Positions 48,193-56,608 of a stretch of 64,000 nt of DNA are shown piece after piece. The stretch comes from Egibacter rhizosphaerae (GTDB lineage: Bacteria > Actinomycetota > Nitriliruptoria > Euzebyales > Egibacteraceae): contig NZ_CP036402.1 of assembly GCF_004322855.1 (NCBI RefSeq), positions 2,852,001-2,916,000 on the forward strand, written 5' to 3'. The stretch's first letter is position 1, and each line of letters begins with the position of its first letter. Position numbers and translations under genes: made by a program. The notes below the pieces were generated by a model. It saw only the letters and a list, made by a program, of their open reading frames with translations, did not search any database and was not told where the DNA came from.

Positions 48193-49547
48193 GGCCGCCC
48201 TCCCGCCAGCGGCAGCGCCGTGACGTCCGCGACGCCGGCCACCTCCCAGAGCGTCGCGAGGGCCGTTCGGGCCGCGTCGGCACCGATCACGGGCTCGGTC
48301 AGCTCGAGGAACTTGTCGCCGAGCTCGACGTCGGTGAGCGGGGACTCCGGGTCGCCCCGCCGGCTGGTGCGTTCGACCATCTCCTGCCTCCCGTCGGTGG
48401 TGGTGATCGTCACTCGCGCGCCGCGACGCCCGGGGAACGCGGCGTCGAGATCGGCATCGGTGCGCAGTCGGATGCGGTCCGTCAGCCGGGCGATCCGCTC
48501 GTCGGTGAGGCGGTCGGGCTCGAACGCCCGCAGGCGGACCGAGCCGCCCTCGAGCGCGGACGCCACGCAGAACGGGATCGAGAACTGCGCCTCGAAGGGC
48601 GTCGTCGGGTGCGGGTTGCCGGCGACCTCGATGGCCGCCCCGTAGGTCGCGACCTCGACCTCGGCCACGTCGTCGGCGCGCACACCGACCCGCTCGCGCA
48701 ACTCCAGCGCGCCGTCGATCGGCGCGAACGCATGCCCGCAGGCGGTGTGGTTCTTGAACGTGATCGCCTCGATGTTCGCGCGTTCGCCGAGATCGGCGAG
48801 CGCAGCGTCCCAGTCGACGTCGGCGCTCATCGCCGCACCGAACCCGCGCGGTCCGGCGAGCAGGCCCGGCGCGCCCGTGAGGCCCTCGCGTGCGCCGAGC
48901 GCCGCGAGCGTGCCGGCGTCGGCCGCGTGGCCGGCGTGCAAGGGCTTGCTCATGGCGTCGGAGCGGAAGGCCTGCTGCAGACCCGCAGCCAGGGTCGTGG
49001 CGTGCGCGAGCGCGTGCTCGGCCTGCGTCGCATCGGCACCGGCGAGGCGCGCGACTGCGGCCGCGGCCCCGAGGGTGCCCACGGTGCCGGTGGTGTGCCA
49101 GAAGCGGTAGTGCGCCGGTTGCACGGCCGCCGCCACGCGTGTCGACACCTCGACGCCGGTGGTGACGGCGTCGAGCAGCGCCGCGCCGTCGGCGTGGTCG
49201 CGCTGGGCGACGGCGAGGGCCGCCGCGATCGTCGGCGCGCCGGGGTGGTAGACGCCGTCGCGGAAGATGTCGTCGACCTCGGCGGTGTGCGCGGCGGTCG
49301 CGTTGACGAGCGCCGCGGCCCGCGTGCCCGCGGGAGCGCCGTCCGGGACGAGCCGGGCCGATCCGGTGCGCTCGTCGGCGAGGGCGGCTCGCAGCGCGCG
49401 GGCGGGGGGCCGGTCACCGCCCACGGCTGCGGCGGCGAACCAATCCACCACTGCTCGGGTCGCGTGGTGGGCGACGTCGGGACGCGGCCGGCTCGTGGTG
49501 GCGACGTAATCGCCGAGGCGCCCCTCGACGGTGCGGTCCTCGGCCAT
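48189..49547 (-). CDS. MmgE/PrpD family protein
   Basis: The 452-residue protein matches the PrpD/cis-aconitate decarboxylase superfamily: VVDWFAAAAVGGDRPPARAL, VNATAAHTAEVDDIF... HPGAPTIAAALAVA, FWHTTGTVGTLGAAAAVARL, KPLHAGHAADAGTLAALGAREG and FKNHTACGHAFAPIDGAL. Members dehydrate 2-methylcitrate or act on cis-aconitate or itaconate-like acids. The ATG at 49547 fits GGAG five bases upstream; a GTG at 49553 is also possible. It leads the operon with the dehydrogenase-like gene. Confidence 0.9.
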   Translation of the reverse strand: MAEDRTVEGRLGDYVATTSRPRPDVAHHATRAVVDWFAAAAVGGDRPPARALRAALADERTGSARLVPDGAPAGTRAAALVNATAAHTAEVDDIFRDGVYHPGAPTIAAALAVAQRDHADGAALLDAVTTGVEVSTRVAAAVQPAHYRFWHTTGTVGTLGAAAAVARLAGADATQAEHALAHATTLAAGLQQAFRSDAMSKPLHAGHAADAGTLAALGAREGLTGAPGLLAGPRGFGAAMSADVDWDAALADLGERANIEAITFKNHTACGHAFAPIDGALELRERVGVRADDVAEVEVATYGAAIEVAGNPHPTTPFEAQFSIPFCVASALEGGSVRLRAFEPDRLTDERIARLTDRIRLRTDADLDAAFPGRRGARVTITTTDGRQEMVERTSRRGDPESPLTDVELGDKFLELTEPVIGADAARTALATLWEVAGVADVTALPLAGGRP

Positions 49548-49569
49548 CGCCACTCCGTCCGTCGTCGCC

Positions 49570-49682
49570 GGTTCACCCGGTCCGGCCCGGGGGTTGGTTC
49601 ACCCGGTCCGGCCCGGGGGTTGCGCCAGCGCGCGCCCTGTCATTTCTTGGCGTGGGCCGCGTCATTTCTTGGCGTGGGCCGC
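49570..49682. repeat. Two adjacent tandem duplications (26 bp and 22 bp)
   Basis: Bases 49570-49595 are repeated exactly at 49596-49621. After an 18-base gap, 49640-49660 is repeated at 49662-49682 (period 22). The second pair covers the last codons and stop of the flavoprotein gene, so the stop region is present twice. Confidence 0.9.
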
Positions 49683-51149
49683 AGCCTGGTCGCCGGCGAT
49701 GCGGCCCACCACCGCGCCCCGGGTCAGCCCCGCTCCGGCCGGGTAGTTGTGGTAGAAGAACCCACCGGTCAGCTCGCCGGTCGCGTAGAGCCCGTGCATG
49801 GGCCGCCCCGCGGTGTCGATCACCCGGGCCTGCTCGTCGATGCGAACGCCGCCGTAGGTGAACGTGATGCCGCACGTCACCCGGTAGGCGACGTACGGGG
49901 GCTGGTCGAGGGGCACCGCCCAGTTCGACTTCACCGGCTGGCCCTGCGGCTCGGCACGCAGCCCGTCCTTCGAGAACGGGTCGAATCCGCCGTCCTTGGT
50001 CGCCGCGTTGAACTCCTCCACGGTCTGCTCGAGCGCATGGACGGGGATCCCGAGCTTGCCGGCGAGCTCGGCCAGCGTGTCCGCTTCCACCGGTGTGCCG
50101 GTCTCGTAACGCGGCTCGAGCAGGTGCACGGTCTTCTGGTCGAAGATCTGGGCGGCGAGCGCCTGCGGTTGCCGGCGGATCGCGCCGCCGGTCTTGGCGT
50201 ACGTGAGCCAGACCTCGTCCTCGCCCTCGTCGACGAACCGCTGCCCCTCGATGTTCACCAGGAGGCTGTAGGGGTACGAGTAGCGGCTCATCTTGTCGGT
50301 CAGCGACAGGTCGCCGACCTTCGGCGCGTCGGCGTCCAGCGGGCTCGCGTGGCAGCCGCCCCAGTGGCCCTCCGGTTGCGCCCCGGCGTCCAGTGCCTTC
50401 TGCAGCATCGTGCCGGTGTTGAACCGGGTGCCGCGCACCTTCACGAGGTCCCAGCCCGAGCCGAGGTAGCGCTCGCGCATCTCCGGGTTGGCCTCGAACC
50501 CTCCGGCGGCCAGCACGACCGTGCCGTGGAGATCGATGTCGCGGTCGATCCCGCGCACGCGGACGCCGGTGACCGTGTTTCCCTGGGTGAGCAGGTCGTC
50601 GGCCGGCGACTCGTACCAGACCTCGATGCCGGCGCGCTCGACTGCCTCGAAGAGGTTGGTCATGAGCCCCACGCCCTCGTCCACGACGCGGAGCGCGCCG
50701 CCGGCGGGCAGCACGTAGGTCTCGTCCGGGTCGATCTTGTCGGGGTCGACGAGCTTGCCGACCGTGAGCTCCCAGCGGACGCCGCGGTCGCGCATCCACT
50801 CGACCGTCTCGTAGGAGCGGCTGATGAGCAGGTCGAGGAGCTGCGGGTCGGCGCGCCCGCCCGAGGTGGCCTGCGCGTCGGCGTAGTACTCCTCCGCCGG
50901 ATAGGGGCCGACCTCGACCTGGTCCACCCAGTGGGCGAACTCCGGGTCGAGCAGGGGCCGCAGCGACTCCGGTCCATCGTGGGCGATGCGGAAGATCGCG
51001 CCCGCGAAGCGGCTGTTGCCGCCGCGTTCCTCCTTCGGCGCCGCCTCCAGCACGAGCACGCGCGCCCCCGCCTCGTGCGCGGAGAGCGCGGCGACGAGCG
51101 CGGCGTTGCCCGCTCCCACCACGATGACGTCGTAGTCGTCGTTGGCCAC
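49662..51149 (-). CDS. FAD-dependent dehydrogenase, tricarballylate dehydrogenase (TcuA)-like
   Basis: The 495-residue flavoprotein starts with the dinucleotide fold VIVVGAGNAALVAALSAHEAGARVLVLEAAPKEERGGNS, very like TcuA and related to fumarate reductase flavoproteins. GTVVLAAGGFEANPEMRERYLG, GEDEVWLTYAKTGG and the C-terminal GITFTYGGVRIDEQARV... GLYATGELTGGFFYHNYPAG are the other family landmarks. It probably oxidises a tricarboxylic or related acid, for example tricarballylate to cis-aconitate, which would feed the aconitate-type enzymes nearby. The start is GTG at 51149. Confidence 0.85.
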   Translation of the reverse strand: MANDDYDVIVVGAGNAALVAALSAHEAGARVLVLEAAPKEERGGNSRFAGAIFRIAHDGPESLRPLLDPEFAHWVDQVEVGPYPAEEYYADAQATSGGRADPQLLDLLISRSYETVEWMRDRGVRWELTVGKLVDPDKIDPDETYVLPAGGALRVVDEGVGLMTNLFEAVERAGIEVWYESPADDLLTQGNTVTGVRVRGIDRDIDLHGTVVLAAGGFEANPEMRERYLGSGWDLVKVRGTRFNTGTMLQKALDAGAQPEGHWGGCHASPLDADAPKVGDLSLTDKMSRYSYPYSLLVNIEGQRFVDEGEDEVWLTYAKTGGAIRRQPQALAAQIFDQKTVHLLEPRYETGTPVEADTLAELAGKLGIPVHALEQTVEEFNAATKDGGFDPFSKDGLRAEPQGQPVKSNWAVPLDQPPYVAYRVTCGITFTYGGVRIDEQARVIDTAGRPMHGLYATGELTGGFFYHNYPAGAGLTRGAVVGRIAGDQAAAHAKK

Positions 51150-51225
51150 GTGATCCCCATCCCTCTCCCGGAGTCTCGCGGGCGCCGACGCGCCCCGCGG
51201 CGGGCGTTCCGTGCGCCGCCCGTGG

Positions 51226-51250
51226 ACACTAAGGGTACCGAATAAAATCG
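51226..51250. promoter_or_regulatory. Shared operator-like motif, site 3
   Basis: ACACTAAGGGTACC then GAATAAAATC. It matches 20 of 25 bases with site 5 at 59816-59840. It lies 77 bases upstream of the flavoprotein start (minus strand), where a control site is expected. Confidence 0.55.
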
Positions 51251-51266
51251 TGGTGCGCGAGGCGTT

Positions 51267-52658
51267 CTAGGAGCGGCGCAACGCCTCGCGGGTGCGGCGG
51301 TGCCCCGAGAGGGCCCGCTCGACGAACACGTCCGCGCTGCCGCGGTAGGAGAGCGGATCCAGGGCCGTTGCGAGCGCCTCGTCGGGGAGGTGGGCGGTGA
51401 CCCGGGTGTCCTCGGCGGCGGCATCCGCCAGGTGCGCACCGGCGGCGACGGCCCGCTCGCTCAACTCCGAGACGATGTGGTGGGCCTCCTCGGCGCCGAG
51501 CGCGGGGGTGAGGGCGCGGGCGAGAGACTCGGCCATCGGCAGGCCGCCCGCGGCGTCGATCGTCGCCCGCATGCGGTCGGCGCGGACGTCGAGCCCGGCG
51601 AGGGTCGCCCGGATGCCGGCGACGGCGCTGCCGGTGACCTCGAAGAGCGCCGGTACGGTCGTCCACTCCGTCTGCCAGCTGCCCACCGACCGCTCGTGCT
51701 CGATCGTCATCCCGCCGAGCAGCGTCGTGACGTGCCCGTGGGCGAGCCGCTGGGACGCGAGGGTGGCGAGCGTCTCGGTCGGGTTGCGCTTGTGCGGCAT
51801 CGCCGACGACCGGCCCTTGCCGCCCGCCGCGTCCTCGACGGCCTCGGCGACCTCGTTCTGCATGAGCAGCACGACGTCGTAGCCGATCTTGGCCATCGCC
51901 CCCGCGGTCACGGCGAGCGCGCTGCCCACGGTGGCGACCCGCGACCGATCGCTGTGCCACGGCAGGTCGGGGACCGGCAGGTCGAGCTCCTCGCCGAGCA
52001 GTTCGGCGACGCGCGGTCCGTCCTCGCCGAGCGACGCGAGCGTCCCGGCCGCGCCGCCGAACTGCAGCGCGAGCTCGCGGTCGACCAGGTCCGCGAGGCG
52101 GCGGGCCTGCCCGTCCGCCGCGGCCAGCCACTGCGCGGCCTTGAGTCCGAACGTGATCGGGATCGCCTGCTGCATGAGCGTGCGGCCGATCATCGGCGTG
52201 GCGGCGTGCCGGCTCGCGAGTTCGGCGCACGCGTCGCCGATCGCGAGGAGGTCGTCGATGAGCACGCCGAGCGCCTCGCGGGCCTGCAGCACCATCACCG
52301 TGTCGACGAGGTCCTGGCTCGTCGCGCCGAGGTGCACGTAGCGGCGGGCCTCGTCGTCCACCCGCTCGCGCAGCGCGGCGATCACGGGGACGGTGATGAC
52401 ACCCGAGACGCGCGCTTGCTCGGACAGGCCGGTGAGGTCGAGATCCCGGGGGTCCTCGGCGGCGGAGGCGATGCGCTCGGCGACCTCGGGAGGGACCAGT
52501 CCGGCCCGCGACTCGGCGCGCGCGAGCGCGGCCTCGAACGCGAACATGCGTCGCACACGCTCGGGTCCCTCGAAGATCCGCCGCATCTCGGGGGTCGTGT
52601 GCAGGGCTTGGGGGACGTCGTGCAGGCCCGCGCCCCAGTCGTGCTCGCGGTCGGTCAT
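51267..52658 (-). CDS. 3-carboxy-cis,cis-muconate cycloisomerase-like lyase (PcaB family)
   Basis: The 463-residue protein belongs to the fumarase/adenylosuccinate lyase superfamily: RYVHLGATSQDLVDT, GRTLMQQAIPITFGLKAAQWL, LALQFGGAAGTLASLGEDG and RSSAMPHKRNPTETLA. The LMQQA and AMPHKRNP forms are PcaB-like. In protocatechuate breakdown PcaB makes gamma-carboxymuconolactone; without the dioxygenase and partner genes here the substrate remains open. The ATG at 52658 has AGGAGG upstream. Confidence 0.85.
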   Translation of the reverse strand: MTDREHDWGAGLHDVPQALHTTPEMRRIFEGPERVRRMFAFEAALARAESRAGLVPPEVAERIASAAEDPRDLDLTGLSEQARVSGVITVPVIAALRERVDDEARRYVHLGATSQDLVDTVMVLQAREALGVLIDDLLAIGDACAELASRHAATPMIGRTLMQQAIPITFGLKAAQWLAAADGQARRLADLVDRELALQFGGAAGTLASLGEDGPRVAELLGEELDLPVPDLPWHSDRSRVATVGSALAVTAGAMAKIGYDVVLLMQNEVAEAVEDAAGGKGRSSAMPHKRNPTETLATLASQRLAHGHVTTLLGGMTIEHERSVGSWQTEWTTVPALFEVTGSAVAGIRATLAGLDVRADRMRATIDAAGGLPMAESLARALTPALGAEEAHHIVSELSERAVAAGAHLADAAAEDTRVTAHLPDEALATALDPLSYRGSADVFVERALSGHRRTREALRRS

Positions 52659-52677
52659 CTCTGCCCTCCTCCAGCCG

Positions 52678-53604
52678 TCACCGGTGTGCGGTTGTCGCCG
52701 CGCCGTGCTCGCGTGCGATCTGTTCGCGCACCAGCTCGGCGTACGACGCGGGCTCGGGTCGGTGCACCCGCGCGCGGGCCTGTCCGACACCGGCGACCTC
52801 GCCCGCGACGGTGTCGCCGTCAGCCAGTGCCACGGCGCCCGGCGTGCCGGTGGCGACCACGTCGCCCGGCTCCAACGGGAAGACGTGGCTCACGAAGCTG
52901 AGGATGTCGGCCGGGGAGAACGCCATGTCGGAGATCGGGGCCGAACGGTGCGGCGCGCCGTTGTGGTGGGTCGTCACGGCGAGGTCGGCCAGTGACCCGT
53001 CGGCGATCGCCTCGTCGAGCGTGACGAGGTCCCGACCCAGGACGAGGAACCCCGCGTAGTTCTTCGAACGAGTGAGGAAGCGCACGTTGACCTGCAGCTG
53101 GTCCTCGGCGGTCTGGTCCAGCACGGCGCAGACCCCGGCGAGGTGGCCGAGCGCTTCCTCGGGGGAGGCCCGAAAGCAGGGCCGCCCCACGACGAGCGCG
53201 AGCTCCCCCTCGGCAGTGGTGTTCGCGCTCTCGGGCGGGAGGTGGATCGTCGAGCCCGTCGACACCGCCGTGCGGGCGAGCTTGGTGAAGAAGCCCGGCG
53301 CCGGTGGCGTCGCAGCGCCGATCTCGGCCGCGTGGCTCTGGTAGTTGAGCCCCACGCCGGCGATCGCCCCGGGCACGAACGGTCGGCCCCACGCCTCCTC
53401 GTCGGCCGGTGGCTCGAGCCGCTCGGCGGACTCCTCGATCGCGACCGTGAGCGCCTCCCGGCTCACTGGGTCGGCGAGCGCGCCGAGAACGCCCGCCTCC
53501 CCGGCGACGAGGTCGGCGGGGAGGGCGCGCAGCGGCACGATCGTCCCGGCGTGGTGCAGGACGGCCAGTTCGCCGGCCTCCTCGCGGATCACGGACAGGC
53601 GCAT
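52678..53604 (-). CDS. Fumarylacetoacetate hydrolase family protein
   Basis: The 308-residue protein has the FAH fold: IAGVGLNYQSHAAEIG, KLARTAVSTGSTIHLPP, the metal-binding Glu pair in TTAEGELALVVGRP, TRSKNYAGFLVLGRDLV and GDVVATGTPGAVAL. Members hydrolyse or decarboxylate oxo-acids (for example 2-hydroxyhepta-diene-dioate isomerases, oxaloacetate decarboxylases). The ATG at 53604 with AAGGAGG upstream begins the family N-terminus MRLSVIREEAGE. The PcaB-like gene is 19 bp downstream. Confidence 0.9.
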   Translation of the reverse strand: MRLSVIREEAGELAVLHHAGTIVPLRALPADLVAGEAGVLGALADPVSREALTVAIEESAERLEPPADEEAWGRPFVPGAIAGVGLNYQSHAAEIGAATPPAPGFFTKLARTAVSTGSTIHLPPESANTTAEGELALVVGRPCFRASPEEALGHLAGVCAVLDQTAEDQLQVNVRFLTRSKNYAGFLVLGRDLVTLDEAIADGSLADLAVTTHHNGAPHRSAPISDMAFSPADILSFVSHVFPLEPGDVVATGTPGAVALADGDTVAGEVAGVGQARARVHRPEPASYAELVREQIAREHGAATTAHR

Positions 53605-53744
53605 GACGGCCTCCTTGGATCGACGTGGCTCGTGTCCGGGCGGGGTGGTGCTCGGTGAGGCACACGCAGCCGCCCGAGTGGCGTCCCGCGCTGGGACCTG
53701 GGCGGGATCGTGCTCACTCATGCACAGGAAGCTGCCCGGGCGGC

Positions 53745-54791
53745 TCATGGCAGCAGCTGCAACAACAGCGGCAGCGACCCGATCACGAGCAGCAGCCGCA
53801 CGGTGTGGAACAGGGCGACCTGCACGACCCCGTCGCCACGGTCGATCGCGGCCGCGCTCACGGCCTCGAGGGCCCCGGGGGAGGTCGCGAGCACGTCCCC
53901 CGGCGGGGCGTGGCCGATCGCCCGCAGCAGGAACGCCACCCCGACCCCCGCGAGGAGCATCAGCACCGCGGCGAGCACGGCGGGACCCGTGGCCTGGCCG
54001 AGCGCCACGAGCGTGTCGGGCGTGATGAGCGTCCCGATCATGCAGCCGAGACCGACCTGGGCCGCAGTCCGCACGAGCTTCGGGGTCTGCGCGGTGGAGC
54101 GGAACGTCGCGGTCACGATCGCCGCGCCCACCGTCGTCCCGAAGATCAACGCCCCGTCGAGGTCGGCGAGTAGTGCCAGTTGCCCACCCGCGATCGCGCC
54201 CACCGCGATGGCCCCGAGCCGGACCGCCTCCGACCGGCGATCGCCCGTCCGGCCCCCGAGTTGAGGGGCGAAGGCGTCCGGATCGTCGGTCGGTCCGCCG
54301 GTGCGCGCCGGCGCGGGCGGCAGCAGCCGCAGCACCAGCGGCAGGGTGAGCAGGATGAGCACGATGCGGGTGACGTGGAACAGGGCCACGGTCGGCGCCC
54401 CGGCGTTCTGCTCCGCGGCGGCGCCCGCGAGCACCGACAGGGCCCCGGGGGAGGTGGCGAGCACGTCGCCCTCGGGTGCCATCCCGAGTGCTCGCAGCAG
54501 GAGGGCGATGAGCAGGCCGGCGAGGATCAGCAGCGCACCCGAGGCCACCGCCGGGAGCAGGGCCGGTCGCAGCGCCCGCAGCATCTCGCGCGTGACCTGG
54601 GAGCCGATCATCACGCCGACCGCGGTGAGCACGACGGTGCGGAAGGCCTCGGGCAGCTCGATCCCGCCGACCCAGAGGCTCGCCGCGGCGGCACCGACCA
54701 TCGCGCCGACGATCATCCCGCCGGGCAGCCGTAGCAGCCGCGCGACGACACCGCCGGCGAGGGCGGCGGCGACGCACAGGACGATCAGCAT
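53745..54791 (-). CDS. AbrB family membrane protein (putative ammonia monooxygenase/regulator fold)
   Basis: The 348-residue protein has about ten membrane segments in two homologous halves, each with a GDVLATSPGAL motif (about residues 107 and 300), the mark of the AbrB (PF05145) family. LFHVTRIVLILLTLPLVLRLL and LFHTVRLLLVIGSLPLLLQLL repeat too. These proteins are poorly understood; transport of organic acids has been proposed for similar tripartite-linked proteins. It precedes the FAH gene on the same strand after a 140-bp gap. Confidence 0.85.
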   Translation of the reverse strand: MLIVLCVAAALAGGVVARLLRLPGGMIVGAMVGAAAASLWVGGIELPEAFRTVVLTAVGVMIGSQVTREMLRALRPALLPAVASGALLILAGLLIALLLRALGMAPEGDVLATSPGALSVLAGAAAEQNAGAPTVALFHVTRIVLILLTLPLVLRLLPPAPARTGGPTDDPDAFAPQLGGRTGDRRSEAVRLGAIAVGAIAGGQLALLADLDGALIFGTTVGAAIVTATFRSTAQTPKLVRTAAQVGLGCMIGTLITPDTLVALGQATGPAVLAAVLMLLAGVGVAFLLRAIGHAPPGDVLATSPGALEAVSAAAIDRGDGVVQVALFHTVRLLLVIGSLPLLLQLLP

Positions 54792-54828
54792 TGCCCGCCC
54801 CGGGACGCGCGGGGGTCACGACGTCCCC

Positions 54829-55506
54829 TCACGGCATGTGGTCGACCATCTCGAGGTCGACGGCCGCGTCGAGCCAGCTCGTGTCCAGCTCCCCTGCCCG
54901 CGCCTGGGCGATGGAGCGCTCCTCCTTGGCCAGCTGGGCCTGCGCGCCGGCGAAGATGTCGTCGATACGGTCCGGGCGGGCCACGACCACACCGTCGGGG
55001 TCCCCGACGATGAAGTCGCCTTGGCGCACGGCCGTCCCACCGACCGAGATCGGGCCGCGCAGCTCTCCGGGCCCGCTCTTGTACGGACCGAGTGGGCTCG
55101 CGCCGCGGGCGTAGACGGGGAGGCTGCCGCGGGCGATGTCCGCGACGTCGCGGACGACCCCATCGGCGACGATGCCGGCCGCGCCCTGCGACGCCGCGTG
55201 CAGGCAGACGATCTCGCCGGCGATGGCGCGATCGGTGGCGCCGCCGCCGTCGATCACCAGGACGTCGCCGGGCTCGATCAGGTCGATCGCCTTGTAGATG
55301 GCGAGGTTGTCGCCCGGGCGGGTCCGCACCGTGAAGGCGGGGCCGGCGAGGATCCCGAGCTCCGGGCCCGTGATCGGGTGTAGCCCGTGCATCGCGCCGG
55401 CGCGCTCGAGCTGGTCCGAGACGATCGTCGTCGGGAGCTCTCGCAATCGGGAGACGACGCTCTCGTCGGGGCGTGGGGTGGCGGGGTGGATGCGGCAACG
55501 GTTCAC
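54829..55506 (-). CDS. RraA-like protein (HMG/CHA aldolase family)
   Basis: The 225-residue protein has the RraA/aldolase pattern: TTIVSDQLERAGAMHGL, GPAFTVRTRPGDNLAIYKAIDLIEPGDVLVIDGGG, GIVADGVVRDVADI and GDFIVGDPDGVVVARPD. The GVVRDV Arg-Asp pair is the metal and substrate site of 4-hydroxy-4-methyl-2-oxoglutarate / 4-carboxy-4-hydroxy-2-oxoadipate aldolases, which end the protocatechuate 4,5-cleavage and gallate routes. The start is GTG at 55506. The AbrB gene follows on the same strand 37 bp away. Confidence 0.85.
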   Translation of the reverse strand: MNRCRIHPATPRPDESVVSRLRELPTTIVSDQLERAGAMHGLHPITGPELGILAGPAFTVRTRPGDNLAIYKAIDLIEPGDVLVIDGGGATDRAIAGEIVCLHAASQGAAGIVADGVVRDVADIARGSLPVYARGASPLGPYKSGPGELRGPISVGGTAVRQGDFIVGDPDGVVVARPDRIDDIFAGAQAQLAKEERSIAQARAGELDTSWLDAAVDLEMVDHMP

Positions 55507-55545
55507 GATCGCCTCCGAGGCCTGACTTGGGTAGGGTGCCGAGTG

Positions 55546-55556
55546 ATAGTGGGCCC
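55546..55556. promoter_or_regulatory. Shared operator-like motif, site 4
   Basis: ATAGTGGGCCC then AAATGGTTC lies in the 212-bp divergent gap between the aldolase (start 55506) and the isomerase-like gene (start 55719). It is the most divergent of the five sites, lacking two bases in the middle. Confidence 0.4.
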
Positions 55557-55718
55557 AAATGGTTCGGGGCGCAAACTATCTGATCTGACTCGCCCGACGC
55601 CCGCCCCATCGTGCGTGATACCCGGGCGGGCACGGCGACCTGGTCGGAAGGTTGCCGCGGTGGAGGAGGCACGCGTTGATCGCTGTCCACGAACGTACCG
55701 ATCGCCGGGATCCGCGCG

Positions 55719-56576
55719 GTGGCTGAGCCCTCCGCGCCCGGAGGAGGCGGTGCCTGGCTCCTGGCCTACACGGTGACGACACCCGACTGTGCGGCGTCGA
55801 GCTCGATGGGCTATCGGGCGCCGCTGGACGAGGCCGCGCCCCGGCTCGCCGAGCTCGGGTACGACGGGGTGGAGGCGTGGGTGCGCGACGCTCGCGAGGT
55901 GGACCGGGAGGCGCTGCAGCGCACGCTCGACCGATCCCGGCTGAGACTGGCGGCGGTGGGTACCGGACCGATCGCCGCGGAGGACGGGCTGACGCTCGCC
56001 GACGTCGCCGTGCCGGAGCGTCGGGAGGAGGCGATCGCGCGCATCGAGGCCGCGATCGAGCTCGCGGCCGAGCACGACGCGCTGGTCACGATCGGGCGGG
56101 TGCGCGGGAGCCCGGGAGTCGAGGAACCCGAGCGGCGCCGGGCCGTCGTGGAGGCGCTGGACCGGATCGACGCCGCCGCGGCCCGCGCCGGGGTGCGGGT
56201 CGTGCTGGAGCCGCAGAGCCGGTTGGTCGGGCCGTACCTGCGCACGGTCGCCGAGGTGGTCGAGGTGATCGACGACGCGGGCTGGCAGCGGATCGGGGTG
56301 ATGCCCGACACGTTCCACATGGGCCTGGAGGAGCGGTCGATGGTCGCCGGGCTTCTGGCCGCGGGGACGCGCCTGTGGCACGTCCAGCTGGGGGACACCG
56401 ACCGTTCGCCCCTGGGACTCGGTGCGCTCGACACCGGCCTGGTGGCGGACGCGCTCGATGGCGTCGGTTACCGCGGCTGGCTCACCATGGAGCACGACCA
56501 GCGGGGCGACTCGTTCGACGCGGCCCGCCGTTCGGCTCGCGCGGCCGCCGCGATGCGCGACCGCGTCGGACGGTAG
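55719..56576 (+). CDS. Sugar phosphate isomerase/epimerase-like TIM-barrel protein
   Basis: The 285-residue protein is a xylose-isomerase-like barrel: LAYTVTTPDCAASS, APRLAELGYDGVEAWVRDA, VRVVLEPQSRLVGPYLRTVAEVVEVIDD, VMPDTFHMGLEE (metal His) and WHVQLGDTDRSPLGLG with YRGWLTMEHDQRGDSF. Substrate unknown; the family includes hydroxypyruvate and D-tagatose isomerases. The start GTG at 55719 is uncertain. It converges on the LLM-type gene. Confidence 0.85.
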   Translation: MAEPSAPGGGGAWLLAYTVTTPDCAASSSMGYRAPLDEAAPRLAELGYDGVEAWVRDAREVDREALQRTLDRSRLRLAAVGTGPIAAEDGLTLADVAVPERREEAIARIEAAIELAAEHDALVTIGRVRGSPGVEEPERRRAVVEALDRIDAAAARAGVRVVLEPQSRLVGPYLRTVAEVVEVIDDAGWQRIGVMPDTFHMGLEERSMVAGLLAAGTRLWHVQLGDTDRSPLGLGALDTGLVADALDGVGYRGWLTMEHDQRGDSFDAARRSARAAAAMRDRVGR

Positions 56577-56608
56577 ACGAGCCCTGCGGCTCGTCCCAGC
56601 GCGTCGGT

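Noticed and set aside
48111-51245. A 1044-codon plus-strand open frame across four minus-strand genes
   Set aside because: All four sense genes are clear families; the antisense product is Arg/Gly/Val-rich low complexity.
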